64,000 bases of DNA, from positions 186,001-250,000 of the forward strand of contig NZ_JAMBPP010000004.1 in assembly GCF_023369855.1 (NCBI RefSeq), written 5' to 3'. Shown here piece by piece: positions 8,208-17,377 of the stretch. The stretch's first letter is position 1. Every line of letters starts with the position of its first letter. The notes below the pieces were generated by a model. That model had not been told where the DNA came from and ran no database searches. It worked only from the letters and a program-made list of their open reading frames with translations. This stretch comes from Actinotalea alkalitolerans (GTDB lineage Bacteria; Actinomycetota; Actinomycetes; Actinomycetales; Cellulomonadaceae). A program made the translations under genes and the position numbers.

Positions 8208-11147
8208 GTGCAGACGCAGGACGCCCAGACGGCCACCGACCCATCGACCCCGCACGTACCGGCAGCGACCGAGGCCGGCGGGGGCCCGCCCCTCTCGCCC
8301 TTCCGCTACACCGCGGACCTCGCGGCGCAGATCGAGCTCCGCTGGCAGGACCGTTGGGACGAGCGCGGCACGTTCCACACGCCCAACCCGTCCGGCCCGC
8401 TCACCGATGCTGCGGGGGAGCACGCGGACTCCGGGTCGCCGTCCTTCTTCATCATGGACATGTTCCCGTACCCCTCCGGCGCCGGGCTCCACGTGGGCCA
8501 CCCGCTGGGCTACATCGCGACCGACGTGGTGGGACGCCACCGGCGCATGTGCGGCGACAACGTGCTGCACGCCCTGGGCTACGACGCGTTCGGACTGCCT
8601 GCCGAGCAGTACGCCGTCCAGACCGGCCAGCACCCCCGGGTGACCACCGAGGCGAACATCGCCACGATGCGCCGTCAGCTGCGCAGGCTCGGACTGGCCC
8701 ACGACCCCCGGCGCACCTTCGCGACCACGGACTCCGACTACGTCCGCTGGACGCAGTGGATCTTCCTGCAGGTCTTCGGCTCCTGGTACGACGCGCAGGC
8801 CCCGCGCCCCGACGGCGGCACGGGTCGCGCGCGCCCGGTGAGCGAGCTGGTCGAGCAGTACGAGCAGGGCCTGCGGGCGACGCCCGACGGGCGTCCGTGG
8901 TCCGAGCTGGACGACGTCGAGCGTCGACGCGTCGTCGACGCCCAGCGGCTGGCCTACATGTCCGAGACCCCGGTCAACTGGTGCCCAGGTCTGGGCACCG
9001 TGCTGGCGAACGAGGAGGTCACGGTCGACGGGCGCTCCGAGCGCGGCAACTACCCGGTGTTCAGGCGGAGCCTGCGGCAGTGGAACATGCGGATCACCGC
9101 CTACGCCGACCGTCTGGCCGACGACCTCGACCTGATCGACTGGCCGGACAAGGTCCGTGCGATGCAGCGCAACTGGATCGGACGGTCCGAGGGCGCGCAG
9201 GTGACGTTCGAGGTGATCGGTGGGGCCGAGCTGGGGGTCTTCACGACCCGCCCGGACACCTTGTTCGGCGCGACCTTCATGGTCGTCGCCCCGGAGCACC
9301 CGCTGCTGGACGAGGTGCCGCCGGCCTGGCCCGACGGCACCCACAGCACGTGGACCGTCGGGCACGCGACGCCGATCGCGGCCGTCGCGGCCTACCGGGC
9401 GGAGGCCGCCGGCAGGTCGGCCGTGGAGCGGCAGGCCGACACCTCCAAGTCCGGGGTGTTCACCGGGCACCTGGCGATCAACCCGGTCGACGGTCGACCG
9501 ATCCCGGTCTTCACCGCCGACTACGTGCTGATGGGCTACGGGACGGGCGCCATCATGGCCGTGCCCGGTGGGGACGAGCGGGACTTCGCCTTCGCCCAGG
9601 CGTTCGAGCTACCGGTGGTGCACACCGTGGCCCCTCCCGAGGGTTTCGAGGGCGGTGCCTGGACCGGGGACGGGTTGGTCGTCAACTCCACCTCGGCCGA
9701 GCTGTCCCTGGACGGCCTGGACGTGGCCACAGCCAAGGCCACCGTCGTGGAGTGGCTCGAGGCCCGAGGGCTGGGCACCGGTACGGTCACCTACCGGCTG
9801 CGGGACTGGCTCTTCAGCCGGCAGCGGTACTGGGGCGAGCCCTTCCCGATCGTCTACGACGAGCACGACCTGCCGATCGCGCTGCCCGACGAGCTGCTGC
9901 CGGTGGACCTGCCCGAGGTCCCGGACTACTCCCCGCGGACCTTCGCGCCCGACGACGCCCAGTCCACCCCCGAACCCCCTCTGGGACGCAACGAGGAGTG
10001 GGTCTCGGTGACGCTGGACCTGGGGGACGGGCCCCGGACCTACCGCCGCGACACCAACACGATGCCCAACTGGGCCGGCTCCTGCTGGTACTACCTGAAC
10101 TACCTGGACCCGTCCCGGCGCGACGTGGTCGTCGACGCCGAGCTCGAGCGGTACTGGATGGGTCCAGGTCACAACGCGCAGACCGGGCCGAGCGGCGGGG
10201 TGGACCTGTACGTGGGTGGCGTCGAGCACGCCGTCCTGCACCTGCTCTACGCCCGGTTCTGGCACAAGGTGCTCTACGACCTGGGGCACGTCTCGAGCGT
10301 CGAACCGTTCCGGACGCTGTTCAACCAGGGCTACATCCAGGCCTACGCCTACGCCGACGCGCGTGGCCAGTACGTCCCGGCGGCTGAGGTCGTGGAGGAC
10401 CAGGGCGTCGCGAGCGGGTACTCGTGGCAGGGCCAAGAGGTCTTCCGCGAGTACGGCAAGATCGGCAAGTCGCTCAAGAACAGCGTGACCCCCGACGAGA
10501 TCTACGAGGCGTACGGTGCCGACACCTTCCGGCTCTACGAGATGTCCATGGGTCCGCTGGACCTGTCGCGACCGTGGGAGACCCGCGCGGTGGTCGGTTC
10601 GCAGCGCTTCCTCCAGCGGCTGTGGCGCAACGTGGTCGACGAGACCACCGGTGAGGTCACGGTCGTCGACGCCGAGCCGGACCTCGCCACGGCCCGCCTG
10701 CTGCACCGGACCATCGACGAGGTCCGGACCGAGATGGACGGCATGCGGTTCAACACCGCCATCGCCCGCCTCATCGTCCTGAACAACCATCTGACCTCGT
10801 TGGCGCAGGTCCCGCGCACGGTCGCCGAGCGGCTCGTGCTGATGGTCGCCCCGCTCGCGCCGCACATCGCCGAGGAGCTCTGGGAGCTGCTCGGACACCC
10901 GCAGAGCCTCGTCCGCGAGCCGTACCCGGTCGCCGACCCGGCGCTGCTGGTCCAGGAGACCGTGACGTGCGTCGTGCAGGTCCAGGGCAAGGTGCGCGAC
11001 CGGATCGAGGTCTCGCCCGACATCGACCCCGACGAGCTCCGCGCCCTCGCCCTGGCGACACCGGGCGTCCAGCGCTCGCTGGACGGCCGAGGGATCCGCA
11101 CCGTGATCGTGCGGGCACCCAAGCTCGTCAACGTGGTCCCGGACTAG
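8208..11147 (+). CDS. leuS: Leucyl-tRNA synthetase
   Basis: This 979-aa class Ia synthetase has the HIGH motif as HVGH within [12 protein letters not shown] (about residues 86-97) and the KMSKS loop as KIGKS (about 751-755). The CP1 editing insert includes the conserved Thr-rich stretch [14 protein letters not shown]. The tRNA-binding and C-terminal domains are present up to the closing VVPD. Length agrees with actinobacterial LeuRS. The frame is preceded by a leaderless-type hexamer and followed 2 nt later by the degV start. I see no T-box leader, so expression is not under tRNA-sensing control of that kind. Confidence 0.97.
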   Translation: MQTQDAQTATDPSTPHVPAATEAGGGPPLSPFRYTADLAAQIELRWQDRWDERGTFHTPNPSGPLTDAAGEHADSGSPSFFIMDMFPYPSGAGLHVGHPLGYIATDVVGRHRRMCGDNVLHALGYDAFGLPAEQYAVQTGQHPRVTTEANIATMRRQLRRLGLAHDPRRTFATTDSDYVRWTQWIFLQVFGSWYDAQAPRPDGGTGRARPVSELVEQYEQGLRATPDGRPWSELDDVERRRVVDAQRLAYMSETPVNWCPGLGTVLANEEVTVDGRSERGNYPVFRRSLRQWNMRITAYADRLADDLDLIDWPDKVRAMQRNWIGRSEGAQVTFEVIGGAELGVFTTRPDTLFGATFMVVAPEHPLLDEVPPAWPDGTHSTWTVGHATPIAAVAAYRAEAAGRSAVERQADTSKSGVFTGHLAINPVDGRPIPVFTADYVLMGYGTGAIMAVPGGDERDFAFAQAFELPVVHTVAPPEGFEGGAWTGDGLVVNSTSAELSLDGLDVATAKATVVEWLEARGLGTGTVTYRLRDWLFSRQRYWGEPFPIVYDEHDLPIALPDELLPVDLPEVPDYSPRTFAPDDAQSTPEPPLGRNEEWVSVTLDLGDGPRTYRRDTNTMPNWAGSCWYYLNYLDPSRRDVVVDAELERYWMGPGHNAQTGPSGGVDLYVGGVEHAVLHLLYARFWHKVLYDLGHVSSVEPFRTLFNQGYIQAYAYADARGQYVPAAEVVEDQGVASGYSWQGQEVFREYGKIGKSLKNSVTPDEIYEAYGADTFRLYEMSMGPLDLSRPWETRAVVGSQRFLQRLWRNVVDETTGEVTVVDAEPDLATARLLHRTIDEVRTEMDGMRFNTAIARLIVLNNHLTSLAQVPRTVAERLVLMVAPLAPHIAEELWELLGHPQSLVREPYPVADPALLVQETVTCVVQVQGKVRDRIEVSPDIDPDELRALALATPGVQRSLDGRGIRTVIVRAPKLVNVVPD

Positions 11148-11149
11148 GC

Positions 11150-12043
11150 GTGGTCAGCCCGGGAGAGGGTCGGCACGTCGCGGTCGTCACCGACTCGACC
11201 GCGTCGCTCCCGCCCGGGCTGATCGGCCACCCGTGCCTGACGGTGGTCCCGCTGTACGTCGTGGTGGACGGTGTGACCTACCGCGAGGGGGTCGACCTCG
11301 CGCCCGACCAGCTGCTCGAGGCGTTGCGGTCCGGAGCCCGGGTGAGCACCTCGCAGCCAGGCCCGGAGGTCTTCGCGCGCGCCTACGCACGCGCTGCTGC
11401 GCGCGGTGCCCGGGAGATCGTCTCGGTGCACCTCTCGGGAGACCTCTCGGGAACGGTCGACTCCGCGGGGCTGGCCGCCCAGACGACCGGTGTCCCGGTC
11501 AAGGTGGTGGACTCGCGCACGGTGGGCATGGGTCTGGGGTTCGCGGTGCTCGCCGCGGTGCTCGCCGCGACCGAGGGGTCCGACACGGGATCGGCCGCGC
11601 ACGGTGCCGCGGTGGCTCGTGCAGCGAGGTCGCATGCCACCTCGAGCACGGTGCACTTCGCGGTCGACACCCTCGAGCACCTGCGGCGCGGAGGACGCCT
11701 TGGCGCCGTCTCGGCAGCGGTGGGGACGGTGCTGGGCCTTCGACCCGTGCTGGCGGTCGTCGGGGGACGCATCGATGTCGTGGAGAAGGTCCGGACCAGT
11801 GAGCGGGCGCGCACCCGGGTGGTCGAGCTTGCCGCGCAGGACGTCGCGGTGCGGCGAAGCCACTGCGACGTGGCCGTCCATCACGTCGGTGACCCCGACC
11901 TGGGCCGGCTCGTGGCTGACCGTCTGGTCGCCGTGTGCGGGAACCGGCTCGGACGGGTCGAGGTCGCCGAGATCAGCGCAGTGGTCGCGGCGCACGTGGG
12001 GCCAGGTCTGGTCGCCGTGGTCGTCACCGACACCGTCGCGTGA
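11150..12043 (+). CDS. DegV-family fatty-acid-binding protein
   Basis: This 297-aa protein starts with the DegV signature VAVVTDSTASLPP and later has VSTSQPGPEVFARAY, VHLSGDLSGTVDSA and the C-terminal GPGLVAVVV. DegV/FakB proteins bind a fatty acid and, where a FakA kinase exists, present it for phosphorylation and phospholipid synthesis. No fakA is visible here. The GTG start lies 2 nt after the leuS stop, so the pair is probably co-transcribed. Confidence 0.88.
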   Translation: MVSPGEGRHVAVVTDSTASLPPGLIGHPCLTVVPLYVVVDGVTYREGVDLAPDQLLEALRSGARVSTSQPGPEVFARAYARAAARGAREIVSVHLSGDLSGTVDSAGLAAQTTGVPVKVVDSRTVGMGLGFAVLAAVLAATEGSDTGSAAHGAAVARAARSHATSSTVHFAVDTLEHLRRGGRLGAVSAAVGTVLGLRPVLAVVGGRIDVVEKVRTSERARTRVVELAAQDVAVRRSHCDVAVHHVGDPDLGRLVADRLVAVCGNRLGRVEVAEISAVVAAHVGPGLVAVVVTDTVA

Positions 12044-12118
12044 GGACCACAGCGCTTCGGCGCGCGAGGTGCTCCACAGCAGGTCCGGTCGTGGTGCGCC
12101 CGGGCTGACCGTCCTGCC

Positions 12119-12124
12119 TAGCGT
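12119..12124 (+). promoter_or_regulatory. Leaderless-type -10 hexamer TAGCGT of comEA
   Basis: The hexamer ends 6 nt before the GTG at 12131. The degV-comEA gap of 87 nt contains no ribosome-binding site. Confidence 0.5.
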
Positions 12125-12130
12125 CGGGTC

Positions 12131-13075
12131 GTGGCCGACGACCAGCACGACAAGGAGCACATCCGTTCTCGCCTCGTCGGGCTGGGGGTGCCCGGGCCGC
12201 CCGTCGGCGGTTGGGTCCCGCAGCGTCCTGTCGGCGGTGCGGTCGCACGGCCGATCACACCCTTGTCGGGTCCGGACGGCGGGACGACCGGTCCCGAGGT
12301 CACCGGCCCGGGCTCCGACCTGCGGTCACGGGCCCTCGCGGGAGCGGTGGCCGCCTACACGGCAGCGCACGGACACCCGCTCGAGCACGACGACGCCCAG
12401 GCGCGCGTCGGGCGGGCGCGGTGGTCGCTCCGCCCGCGCGCGGCGGTGGCAGCGGCTCTGGTCCTCGTGCTGCTGGGGGCCGCGGTCGTCTGGCGTGCCA
12501 CGGCACAGGTGCCGACACTGGTGGTCGGTGAGAGCACCGCCCTCCCGGCCCTGCCGGTGCCCGACGCCCCCGCGGTCGGCGACCGGTTCCAGGACGGTCA
12601 GGCGGGGAGCGGCTCCGGGCCGGACGAGCAGGTCCCGGACGTGGTCGTCCACGTCGTGGGCAGGGTGCTCAGCCCGGGAGTCGTGCACCTCCCGGCCGGG
12701 TCCCGACTGGCTGACGCCCTCGAGGCCGCTGGAGGGCCGACGCCCGAGGCCGATCTCGCCGCGGTCAACCTGGCGCGAGTCGTCACGGACGGCGAGCAGG
12801 TCCACGTGCCGGCCCCGGGCGAGGCTCCACCCGTCCAGCAGCCGGCTGCGCCGGGGGCCGGCGACCAGGCGACGGAGGCCGGCGCTGCGTTGGACCTCAA
12901 CACGGCGGACGCGGTGCAGCTCGACGTCCTCCCAGGGATCGGACCGGTCCTGGCGCAGCGCATCGTCGACTGGCGCGCACAGAACGGTCCGTTCACCTCG
13001 GTCGAGGAGCTCGGTGAGGTCAGCGGCATCGGGCCACGACTGCTCGAGGGCCTGCGGTCCGCGGTACGGACATGA
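12131..13075 (+). CDS. comEA: ComEA-like DNA-binding protein (SLBB plus helix-hairpin-helix)
   Basis: This 314-aa protein has a cytoplasmic N-terminal extension of about 100 residues and a single membrane helix (about 103-122). An SLBB domain (VVVHVVGRVLSPGVVHLPAG, about 175-230) and paired helix-hairpin-helix motifs follow (LNTADAVQLDVLPGIGPVLA ... GIGPRLLEGLR, about 255-310). ComEA binds incoming double-stranded DNA outside the membrane and hands it to ComEC. The next gene, comEC, overlaps it by 4 nt. The long N-terminal tail is larger than in Firmicute ComEA. Whether this organism is naturally competent cannot be told from these genes alone. Confidence 0.9.
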   Translation: MADDQHDKEHIRSRLVGLGVPGPPVGGWVPQRPVGGAVARPITPLSGPDGGTTGPEVTGPGSDLRSRALAGAVAAYTAAHGHPLEHDDAQARVGRARWSLRPRAAVAAALVLVLLGAAVVWRATAQVPTLVVGESTALPALPVPDAPAVGDRFQDGQAGSGSGPDEQVPDVVVHVVGRVLSPGVVHLPAGSRLADALEAAGGPTPEADLAAVNLARVVTDGEQVHVPAPGEAPPVQQPAAPGAGDQATEAGAALDLNTADAVQLDVLPGIGPVLAQRIVDWRAQNGPFTSVEELGEVSGIGPRLLEGLRSAVRT

Positions 13076-15576
13076 GCGAGCCACCGGTTCCCGCAGACCT
13101 GCGGATGATCCCCGCCGCTGTGGCGGGATGGCTCGGCGCCGCGTGGGGTGTCGGCGCGTCGTGGGGATCGGTGAGGGTGGTCTCGCTCCTCGTGGCCGTG
13201 GTCGTCATCCTCCTCGGTGCGGTTCACGCCGTGGGCCGGGGGACGCCCCGCAGTGGTTCGGTGCGCATGGGCCGACCACGCAGGGTCACCGCCACCGCCT
13301 GGCTCGCGCTCGTCGCGCTCGCGGTGGTCCTGGCATCGTGCGCCGCCCAGCTGTCCACACGGGAGCGTGGTCTGCTCGCCGACCTCGTCGAGGGACGCGC
13401 CACCGCGACGGTGGTCGGTGTCGTGCGTTCGGACCCTGCCGTGATGGCACGTGACCGGCCCTGGGGACCCGTCCTCGGCCCGCCCGAGGTGGACGGGTAC
13501 CGCATGACCGTCTCGGTCGAGCAGGTGACCGGCCGGGGTCGGTCCGGCGGCGCGGCGGCTGCTGTGCTCGTGCTCGCCGACGACCCCGAGGGTTCCCCGG
13601 ACTACGGCTCCCAGGTCCAGGTGACGGGACGACTGGCACCTGTCGACCCGGGTTCGGACGTCCAGGGTCTGCTCGTGGCCACGAGCGTGGACCTCCTCGA
13701 CCCGCCCGGGCCGGGCCACCGACGGGTGAACTCCGTCCGGGCGGCACTCCTCGAGGTGACTGCGGACCTGCCTGCCGACGCGCGAGGCCTGGTCCCGGGA
13801 GCCTCGATCGGCGACACCTCGCGACTGCCGTCGGACCTGGACGAGGCGATGAGGGCGACGAGCCTCACCCACATCACGGCGGTCTCGGGCGGGCACTTCG
13901 CCGTGGTCAGCCTGGCGGTGCTCTCGGTCACCGCGCTGCTCAGGCTGCCGCGATGGGCGCGTGCCGTCACATCGGCGTCGGCGCTGTGCGCCTTCGTGGT
14001 ACTGGTGCGACCCGAGCCGAGCGTCGTCCGAGCGGCCGCGATGGGTGCGGTCTCGCTGATCGGGCTGGTCCTGGGTCGGCCCTCGCGGGCGGCACCGGCC
14101 CTGGCCTCGGCCGTCGTGGTCCTGCTGGTCCTCGACCCGTGGCTCGCACGGACCTACGGGTTCGTCCTGTCCGTGCTGGCGACGGCGGCTCTGGTGCTGC
14201 TCGCCCCGCCGCTCGCCGAGGTCCTCACCCGTTCGATGCCGAGGTGGGCGGCGTACGCGTTGTCGGTCCCGGTCGCTGCGCAGGCCGTGTGCGCACCGGT
14301 GGTGCTGCTCCTCGAGCCGGCGGTGGGTCTGTACGCGGTGCCGGCGAACCTGCTGGCCACCCCGGCGCTGCTGCCGGCGACGCTCTTCGGCGTCGCGGCC
14401 GCCGTGACGGCACCGTGGGCTCCCGCGGTCGCGGTCGCGCTCGCCCACGTCGCAGCGGTCGCCACGTGGTGGATCGCGCTGGTCGCGCGATCCGCAGCTG
14501 GTCTGCCCGGCGCACGGCTCGACTGGCCAGGCGACCTGATGGGTGTTCTTGCCCTGGTGCTGGTCACCGCCGTCGTCCTGGCGCTCGTGCTGTCGCGGGG
14601 CCGGGCGCTGGGCCGGCTCGGCGAGCATCGCACGGTGGGTGCGCTGGTGATGTGCGCCGTGCTCCTGCTGGTACCCCCGGTGCGGGGCCGTGTGCTGGAG
14701 GCCCTGCCTTCTGGGTGGCCGCCTGACCAGTGGCAGGCCGTGATGTGCGACGTCGGGCAGGGGGACGCCCTCGTGGTCCGGTCGGGACCGCGTGCTGCGG
14801 TGGTCGTCGACGTCGGTCCGCCGGGGGCCGCCGCCGACGAGTGCCTCGATCGGCTGGGTGTGAGCACGATCGACCTGCTCGTGCTGACCCACCACCACGC
14901 TGACCATGTCGGCGGGCTCGAGCCGGTCCTGGCCGGTCGGGAGGTCGTCCTGGCCGTGGTCAGCCCCCTGGGTGAGCCCGCGAGTCAGGCGGGTGCGACC
15001 CTCGAGGCCCTCGCGAGAGCCGGCGTCCCCACCGTGACCGGCCTGTCCGCACGAGCGCTCGCGGATGGTGACGAGCGTGACGACGGATCCGGGAGGCGGG
15101 CGACGGCGCGCTCGGGCGGCCGGGCCGGCTCGGTCGCCTGGCAGGTCCTGTGGCCCCATCGGGTTCCTCCGACAGGTGGTGCGGCGGGTGCCGAGAGCAG
15201 TGTCGCCAACGACGCGAGCGTGGTCGTCATGCTGCAGGGACCCGTCCTGGGTGTCCTTGCCCTGGGTGATCTCGAGCCCGACGCCCAGACCGCGCTGCTG
15301 CGCGACCTCCGGGCGCAGGGGATCGAGAGGCCCGCCGAGGTGGTCAAGGTCGCCCACCACGGCTCCTCACGGCAGTCGGCCGACCTGGCCCGGCTGCTCT
15401 CGCCGGTGGTCGCACTGATCGGTGCGGGGGAGGGGAACACCTACGGTCACCCGAGCCCGACGGCGATCGGCCTGTACGAGTCCACCGGCGCTGTGGTCCT
15501 GAGCACCGACCGGTGCGGGACCGTCGCGGTGTCCGACCGGGGCGGTGCTCTCGAGGTCGCCGGCACCTGTGTGTGA
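13072..15576 (+). CDS. comEC: ComEC/Rec2 DNA-uptake channel protein
   Basis: This 834-aa protein overlaps comEA (ATGA). It has an N-terminal DUF4131-like region with membrane segments and an OB-like loop. The competence domain follows, with TSLTHITAVSGGHFAVV, the hallmark near residue 265, and many helices. A C-terminal metallo-beta-lactamase-like domain carries THHHADHVGG (about 606-615) and VKVAHHGSSRQS. ComEC carries single-stranded DNA across the membrane, and its hydrolase-like domain is thought to degrade the other strand. All three parts are intact. Confidence 0.93.
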   Translation: MSEPPVPADLRMIPAAVAGWLGAAWGVGASWGSVRVVSLLVAVVVILLGAVHAVGRGTPRSGSVRMGRPRRVTATAWLALVALAVVLASCAAQLSTRERGLLADLVEGRATATVVGVVRSDPAVMARDRPWGPVLGPPEVDGYRMTVSVEQVTGRGRSGGAAAAVLVLADDPEGSPDYGSQVQVTGRLAPVDPGSDVQGLLVATSVDLLDPPGPGHRRVNSVRAALLEVTADLPADARGLVPGASIGDTSRLPSDLDEAMRATSLTHITAVSGGHFAVVSLAVLSVTALLRLPRWARAVTSASALCAFVVLVRPEPSVVRAAAMGAVSLIGLVLGRPSRAAPALASAVVVLLVLDPWLARTYGFVLSVLATAALVLLAPPLAEVLTRSMPRWAAYALSVPVAAQAVCAPVVLLLEPAVGLYAVPANLLATPALLPATLFGVAAAVTAPWAPAVAVALAHVAAVATWWIALVARSAAGLPGARLDWPGDLMGVLALVLVTAVVLALVLSRGRALGRLGEHRTVGALVMCAVLLLVPPVRGRVLEALPSGWPPDQWQAVMCDVGQGDALVVRSGPRAAVVVDVGPPGAAADECLDRLGVSTIDLLVLTHHHADHVGGLEPVLAGREVVLAVVSPLGEPASQAGATLEALARAGVPTVTGLSARALADGDERDDGSGRRATARSGGRAGSVAWQVLWPHRVPPTGGAAGAESSVANDASVVVMLQGPVLGVLALGDLEPDAQTALLRDLRAQGIERPAEVVKVAHHGSSRQSADLARLLSPVVALIGAGEGNTYGHPSPTAIGLYESTGAVVLSTDRCGTVAVSDRGGALEVAGTCV

Positions 15577-15639
15577 CGGGCCGCCGTGCGCACACCTGCC
15601 GGTGGGGTCGCTGTCGGCCGCGCGTGGGAGGCTGTGCGC

Positions 15640-16647
15640 ATGCCCCCTGGGATCCGTCGCCCTGCGTCGCCGTCGGCCCGCACCGCCTCCTGGGACGAGG
15701 TGACGGTCGCTCCTGTCGTGCTCGTGACGGGCAGTGAGCTGCTGCTCGCCGAGCGTGCGGTCGACCGGTTGATCGCTCAGGCGCGTACCGCCGAGCCGTC
15801 GCTCGAGGTGACGCGGATCGAGGCGGCCGGCTACCAGCCCGGCCAGCTGCGGGTCGCTACCAGCCCGTCGCTGTTCGACGAGGCGCGGGTGGTGGTCGTC
15901 GAGGGTCTCCAGAGTGCGACGGAGGTCGCCCTCGCCGAGGTCGCCGCTCAGCTCCTCGAGCCCTCCGAGGACGTCGTGCTGATCCTTCAGCACGGCGGTG
16001 GCGTTCGCGGCAAGAAGACCCTCGACGCGATCCGTGCCGCAGGGGCGGTGCTGGTGCAGTGCGACCCGATCAAGCGCGATGCGGACAAGGTGGCGTTCGC
16101 GGCGGCCGAGCTCGCACGTGCGGGCCGCAAGGCTGAGCCTGCCGCGCTGCGTGCGCTGGTCGAGGCCTGCGGCAACGACCTCCGTGATCTCGCCGCAGCG
16201 TGCTCGCAGTTGGTCGCCGACACCAGTGGTCGTGTCACGGCCGAGATGGTCAGCCAGTACCACGGCGGCAGGGTCGAGGCGACGGGTTTCCGTGTCGCTG
16301 ACGCAGCCGTCGACGGTCGGTCCGGCGATGCCGTCGCACTTCTCCGGCACGCGTTGGCCACAGGCTCGGACCCGGTCCCGGTGGTCGCGGCTCTCGCGGC
16401 GAAGCTGCGCACGCTGGCCAAGGTCGCGGCCGCGCGTGGCCGAGGCATCGACCCGGTACGGGACCTCGGTCTGGCGCCGTGGCAGGTGGACCGCGCTCGC
16501 AAGGACCTGGTCGGCTGGACGCCCGAGGCGTTGGCCGAGGCGATCTCTGCGGTCGCTCAGGCCGACGCCGAGGTCAAGGGTGCCGGACGTGATCCTGTGT
16601 TCGCCGTGGAACGTGCCGTGCTGCGCGTGGCCGCCGCCGCCTCCTGA
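15640..16647 (+). CDS. holA: DNA polymerase III delta subunit
   Basis: This 335-aa clamp-loader delta subunit has the expected start APVVLVTGSELLLAERAVDRL, the central VVVVEGLQSATE and the C-terminal collar region ending AVERAVLRVAAAAS. It loads the beta sliding clamp together with delta-prime and gamma/tau. ATG at 15640 is chosen because GAGGCT lies 6 nt upstream, the leaderless pattern seen through the window; GTG at 15586 would add 18 residues of low family likeness. Its position after comEC is conserved in actinobacteria. Confidence 0.92.
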   Translation: MPPGIRRPASPSARTASWDEVTVAPVVLVTGSELLLAERAVDRLIAQARTAEPSLEVTRIEAAGYQPGQLRVATSPSLFDEARVVVVEGLQSATEVALAEVAAQLLEPSEDVVLILQHGGGVRGKKTLDAIRAAGAVLVQCDPIKRDADKVAFAAAELARAGRKAEPAALRALVEACGNDLRDLAAACSQLVADTSGRVTAEMVSQYHGGRVEATGFRVADAAVDGRSGDAVALLRHALATGSDPVPVVAALAAKLRTLAKVAAARGRGIDPVRDLGLAPWQVDRARKDLVGWTPEALAEAISAVAQADAEVKGAGRDPVFAVERAVLRVAAAAS

Positions 16648-16683
16648 GGGCACCGCTGGGTCACCTGAGGCACTGCTGGGTCA
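16643..16683. repeat. Tandem direct repeat at the holA stop codon
   Basis: CCTGAGGGCACCGCTGGGTCA (16643-16663) is repeated at once as CCTGAGGCACTGCTGGGTCA (16664-16683), with one substitution and one deletion. The first copy contains the holA stop. It looks like a recent slippage or duplication product of no obvious function. Confidence 0.6.
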
Positions 16684-17068
16684 ACCGGGCCACCACTGCG
16701 CGCTCCCTCACCACAGGGGTGTCTGCGCGCCGTCACTGACCCGAGGTCCTTGGCGGGCGGCGTCCCCCTGCCACCCGGCCCCGGCCTGGCCTGCACGCGG
16801 AGCGCAGGTCTGACCGACCCGCGCCCACCTGTGCGCACCCGTGCCCACCCGCACCCAGGGTGCGTCCCGACGGCTGGGCGACGACGCCTGATCATGTGCC
16901 CGGAGTCATTCTGGATGTGACAGGCGAGATCCGGCTCGTCGAGCAACCGCGTCGGTGGCAGACATCGTTCACGGTCGATACGCGCGGATTATCCCTAAAT
17001 CACCTCAAAAGTGCACCGGGAACTCGTCAAGTTACCAGGTCAGGAGTGGTGCATTTCCGGAGGAATGC
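16684..17068. other. Long intergenic region upstream of the peptide gene
   Basis: This is the longest gene-free stretch of the window. Its first part is C-rich and low in complexity (CCCACC/GCACCC runs at about 16822-16865). From about 16980 to 17068 the base composition turns clearly AT-richer than anywhere nearby (ATTATCCCTAAATCACCTC, AAAAGTGCACC), which suits a regulated promoter or protein-binding region. I find no convincing gene or structured RNA here. Confidence 0.6.
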
Positions 17069-17087
17069 TGTCATAGTGGTCATGACA
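17069..17087. promoter_or_regulatory. Operator-like inverted repeat TGTCAT-N7-ATGACA at the peptide-gene promoter
   Basis: Perfect 6-bp arms are separated by AGTGGTC. The left half contains an extended -10-like TG-T-CATAGT (17069-17077), which would place the transcript start near 17084 and a 45-nt leader before the peptide ATG. A repressor bound here would cover the promoter. The adjacent XRE protein is the natural candidate; this is inference. Confidence 0.5.
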
Positions 17088-17128
17088 ACGCGATGCCGAC
17101 GCGTCGCCATCTACCCGAGGAGAACACC

Positions 17129-17260
17129 ATGTCCCGCATCGCCAAGACCTTCGCAGCGTCCGCCCTCGCACTCGGCCTGGCCTTCGCGGGTGCTGCCGTC
17201 GCGATACCTGCCGAGGCGGACCTCATCAACGCCGGTCCGGCAGGGTGCTGCCGCAACTGA
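17129..17260 (+). CDS. Small secreted peptide precursor (43 aa) ending in GCCRN
   Basis: ATG at 17129 has a good ribosome site (GAGGAG, 7-8 nt upstream). The product begins MSRIAKTF and runs into a hydrophobic core (about residues 8-25), a clear Sec signal. Possible signal-peptidase sites are after AVA (residue 25) or AEA (residue 30). They would release an 18- or 13-residue peptide ending NAGPAGCCRN, with two adjacent cysteines near the C-terminus. I do not recognise the family. An HTH-TPR regulator starts 105 nt downstream on the same strand, and an inverted repeat covers the promoter. The arrangement suggests a secreted signalling peptide or a modified peptide product. No modification enzyme or transporter gene is adjacent. 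Confidence 0.7.
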   Translation: MSRIAKTFAASALALGLAFAGAAVAIPAEADLINAGPAGCCRN

Positions 17261-17350
17261 CGGCGGGTCGCACGGTGCATCCGATCCCGCCGAGGAACAT
17301 TTCACCCGGACGGGCGACGTGGGAGCGGTGCGTCCGGCCGGAGTCACGGC

Positions 17351-17377
17351 TAGAGTTACCGACTGTGACTGAACTCT
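17351..17377 (+). promoter_or_regulatory. Promoter hexamer and inverted repeat at the start of the XRE-TPR gene
   Basis: TAGAGT (17351-17356) lies 8 nt before the GTG at 17365. It overlaps the left arm of AGAGTT-N14-AACTCT (17352-17357 and 17372-17377), which is centred on the start codon. This arrangement would allow autoregulation. With 6-bp arms and a long spacer, chance occurrence cannot be excluded. Confidence 0.35.

Noticed and set aside
12598-15360. Open frame of 920 codons on the minus strand opposite comEA and comEC
   Set aside because: The plus strand encodes intact comEA and comEC with all family motifs. The antisense frame is rich in Arg/His/Gln/Asp with no domain pattern, as expected for antisense reading of high-GC genes.
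16861-17260. Longer frames starting upstream of the 43-aa peptide
   Set aside because: The in-frame extension to 16955 lacks a ribosome site and would bury the signal peptide in the middle of the protein. ATG 17129 has both a ribosome site and a signal at the correct place.
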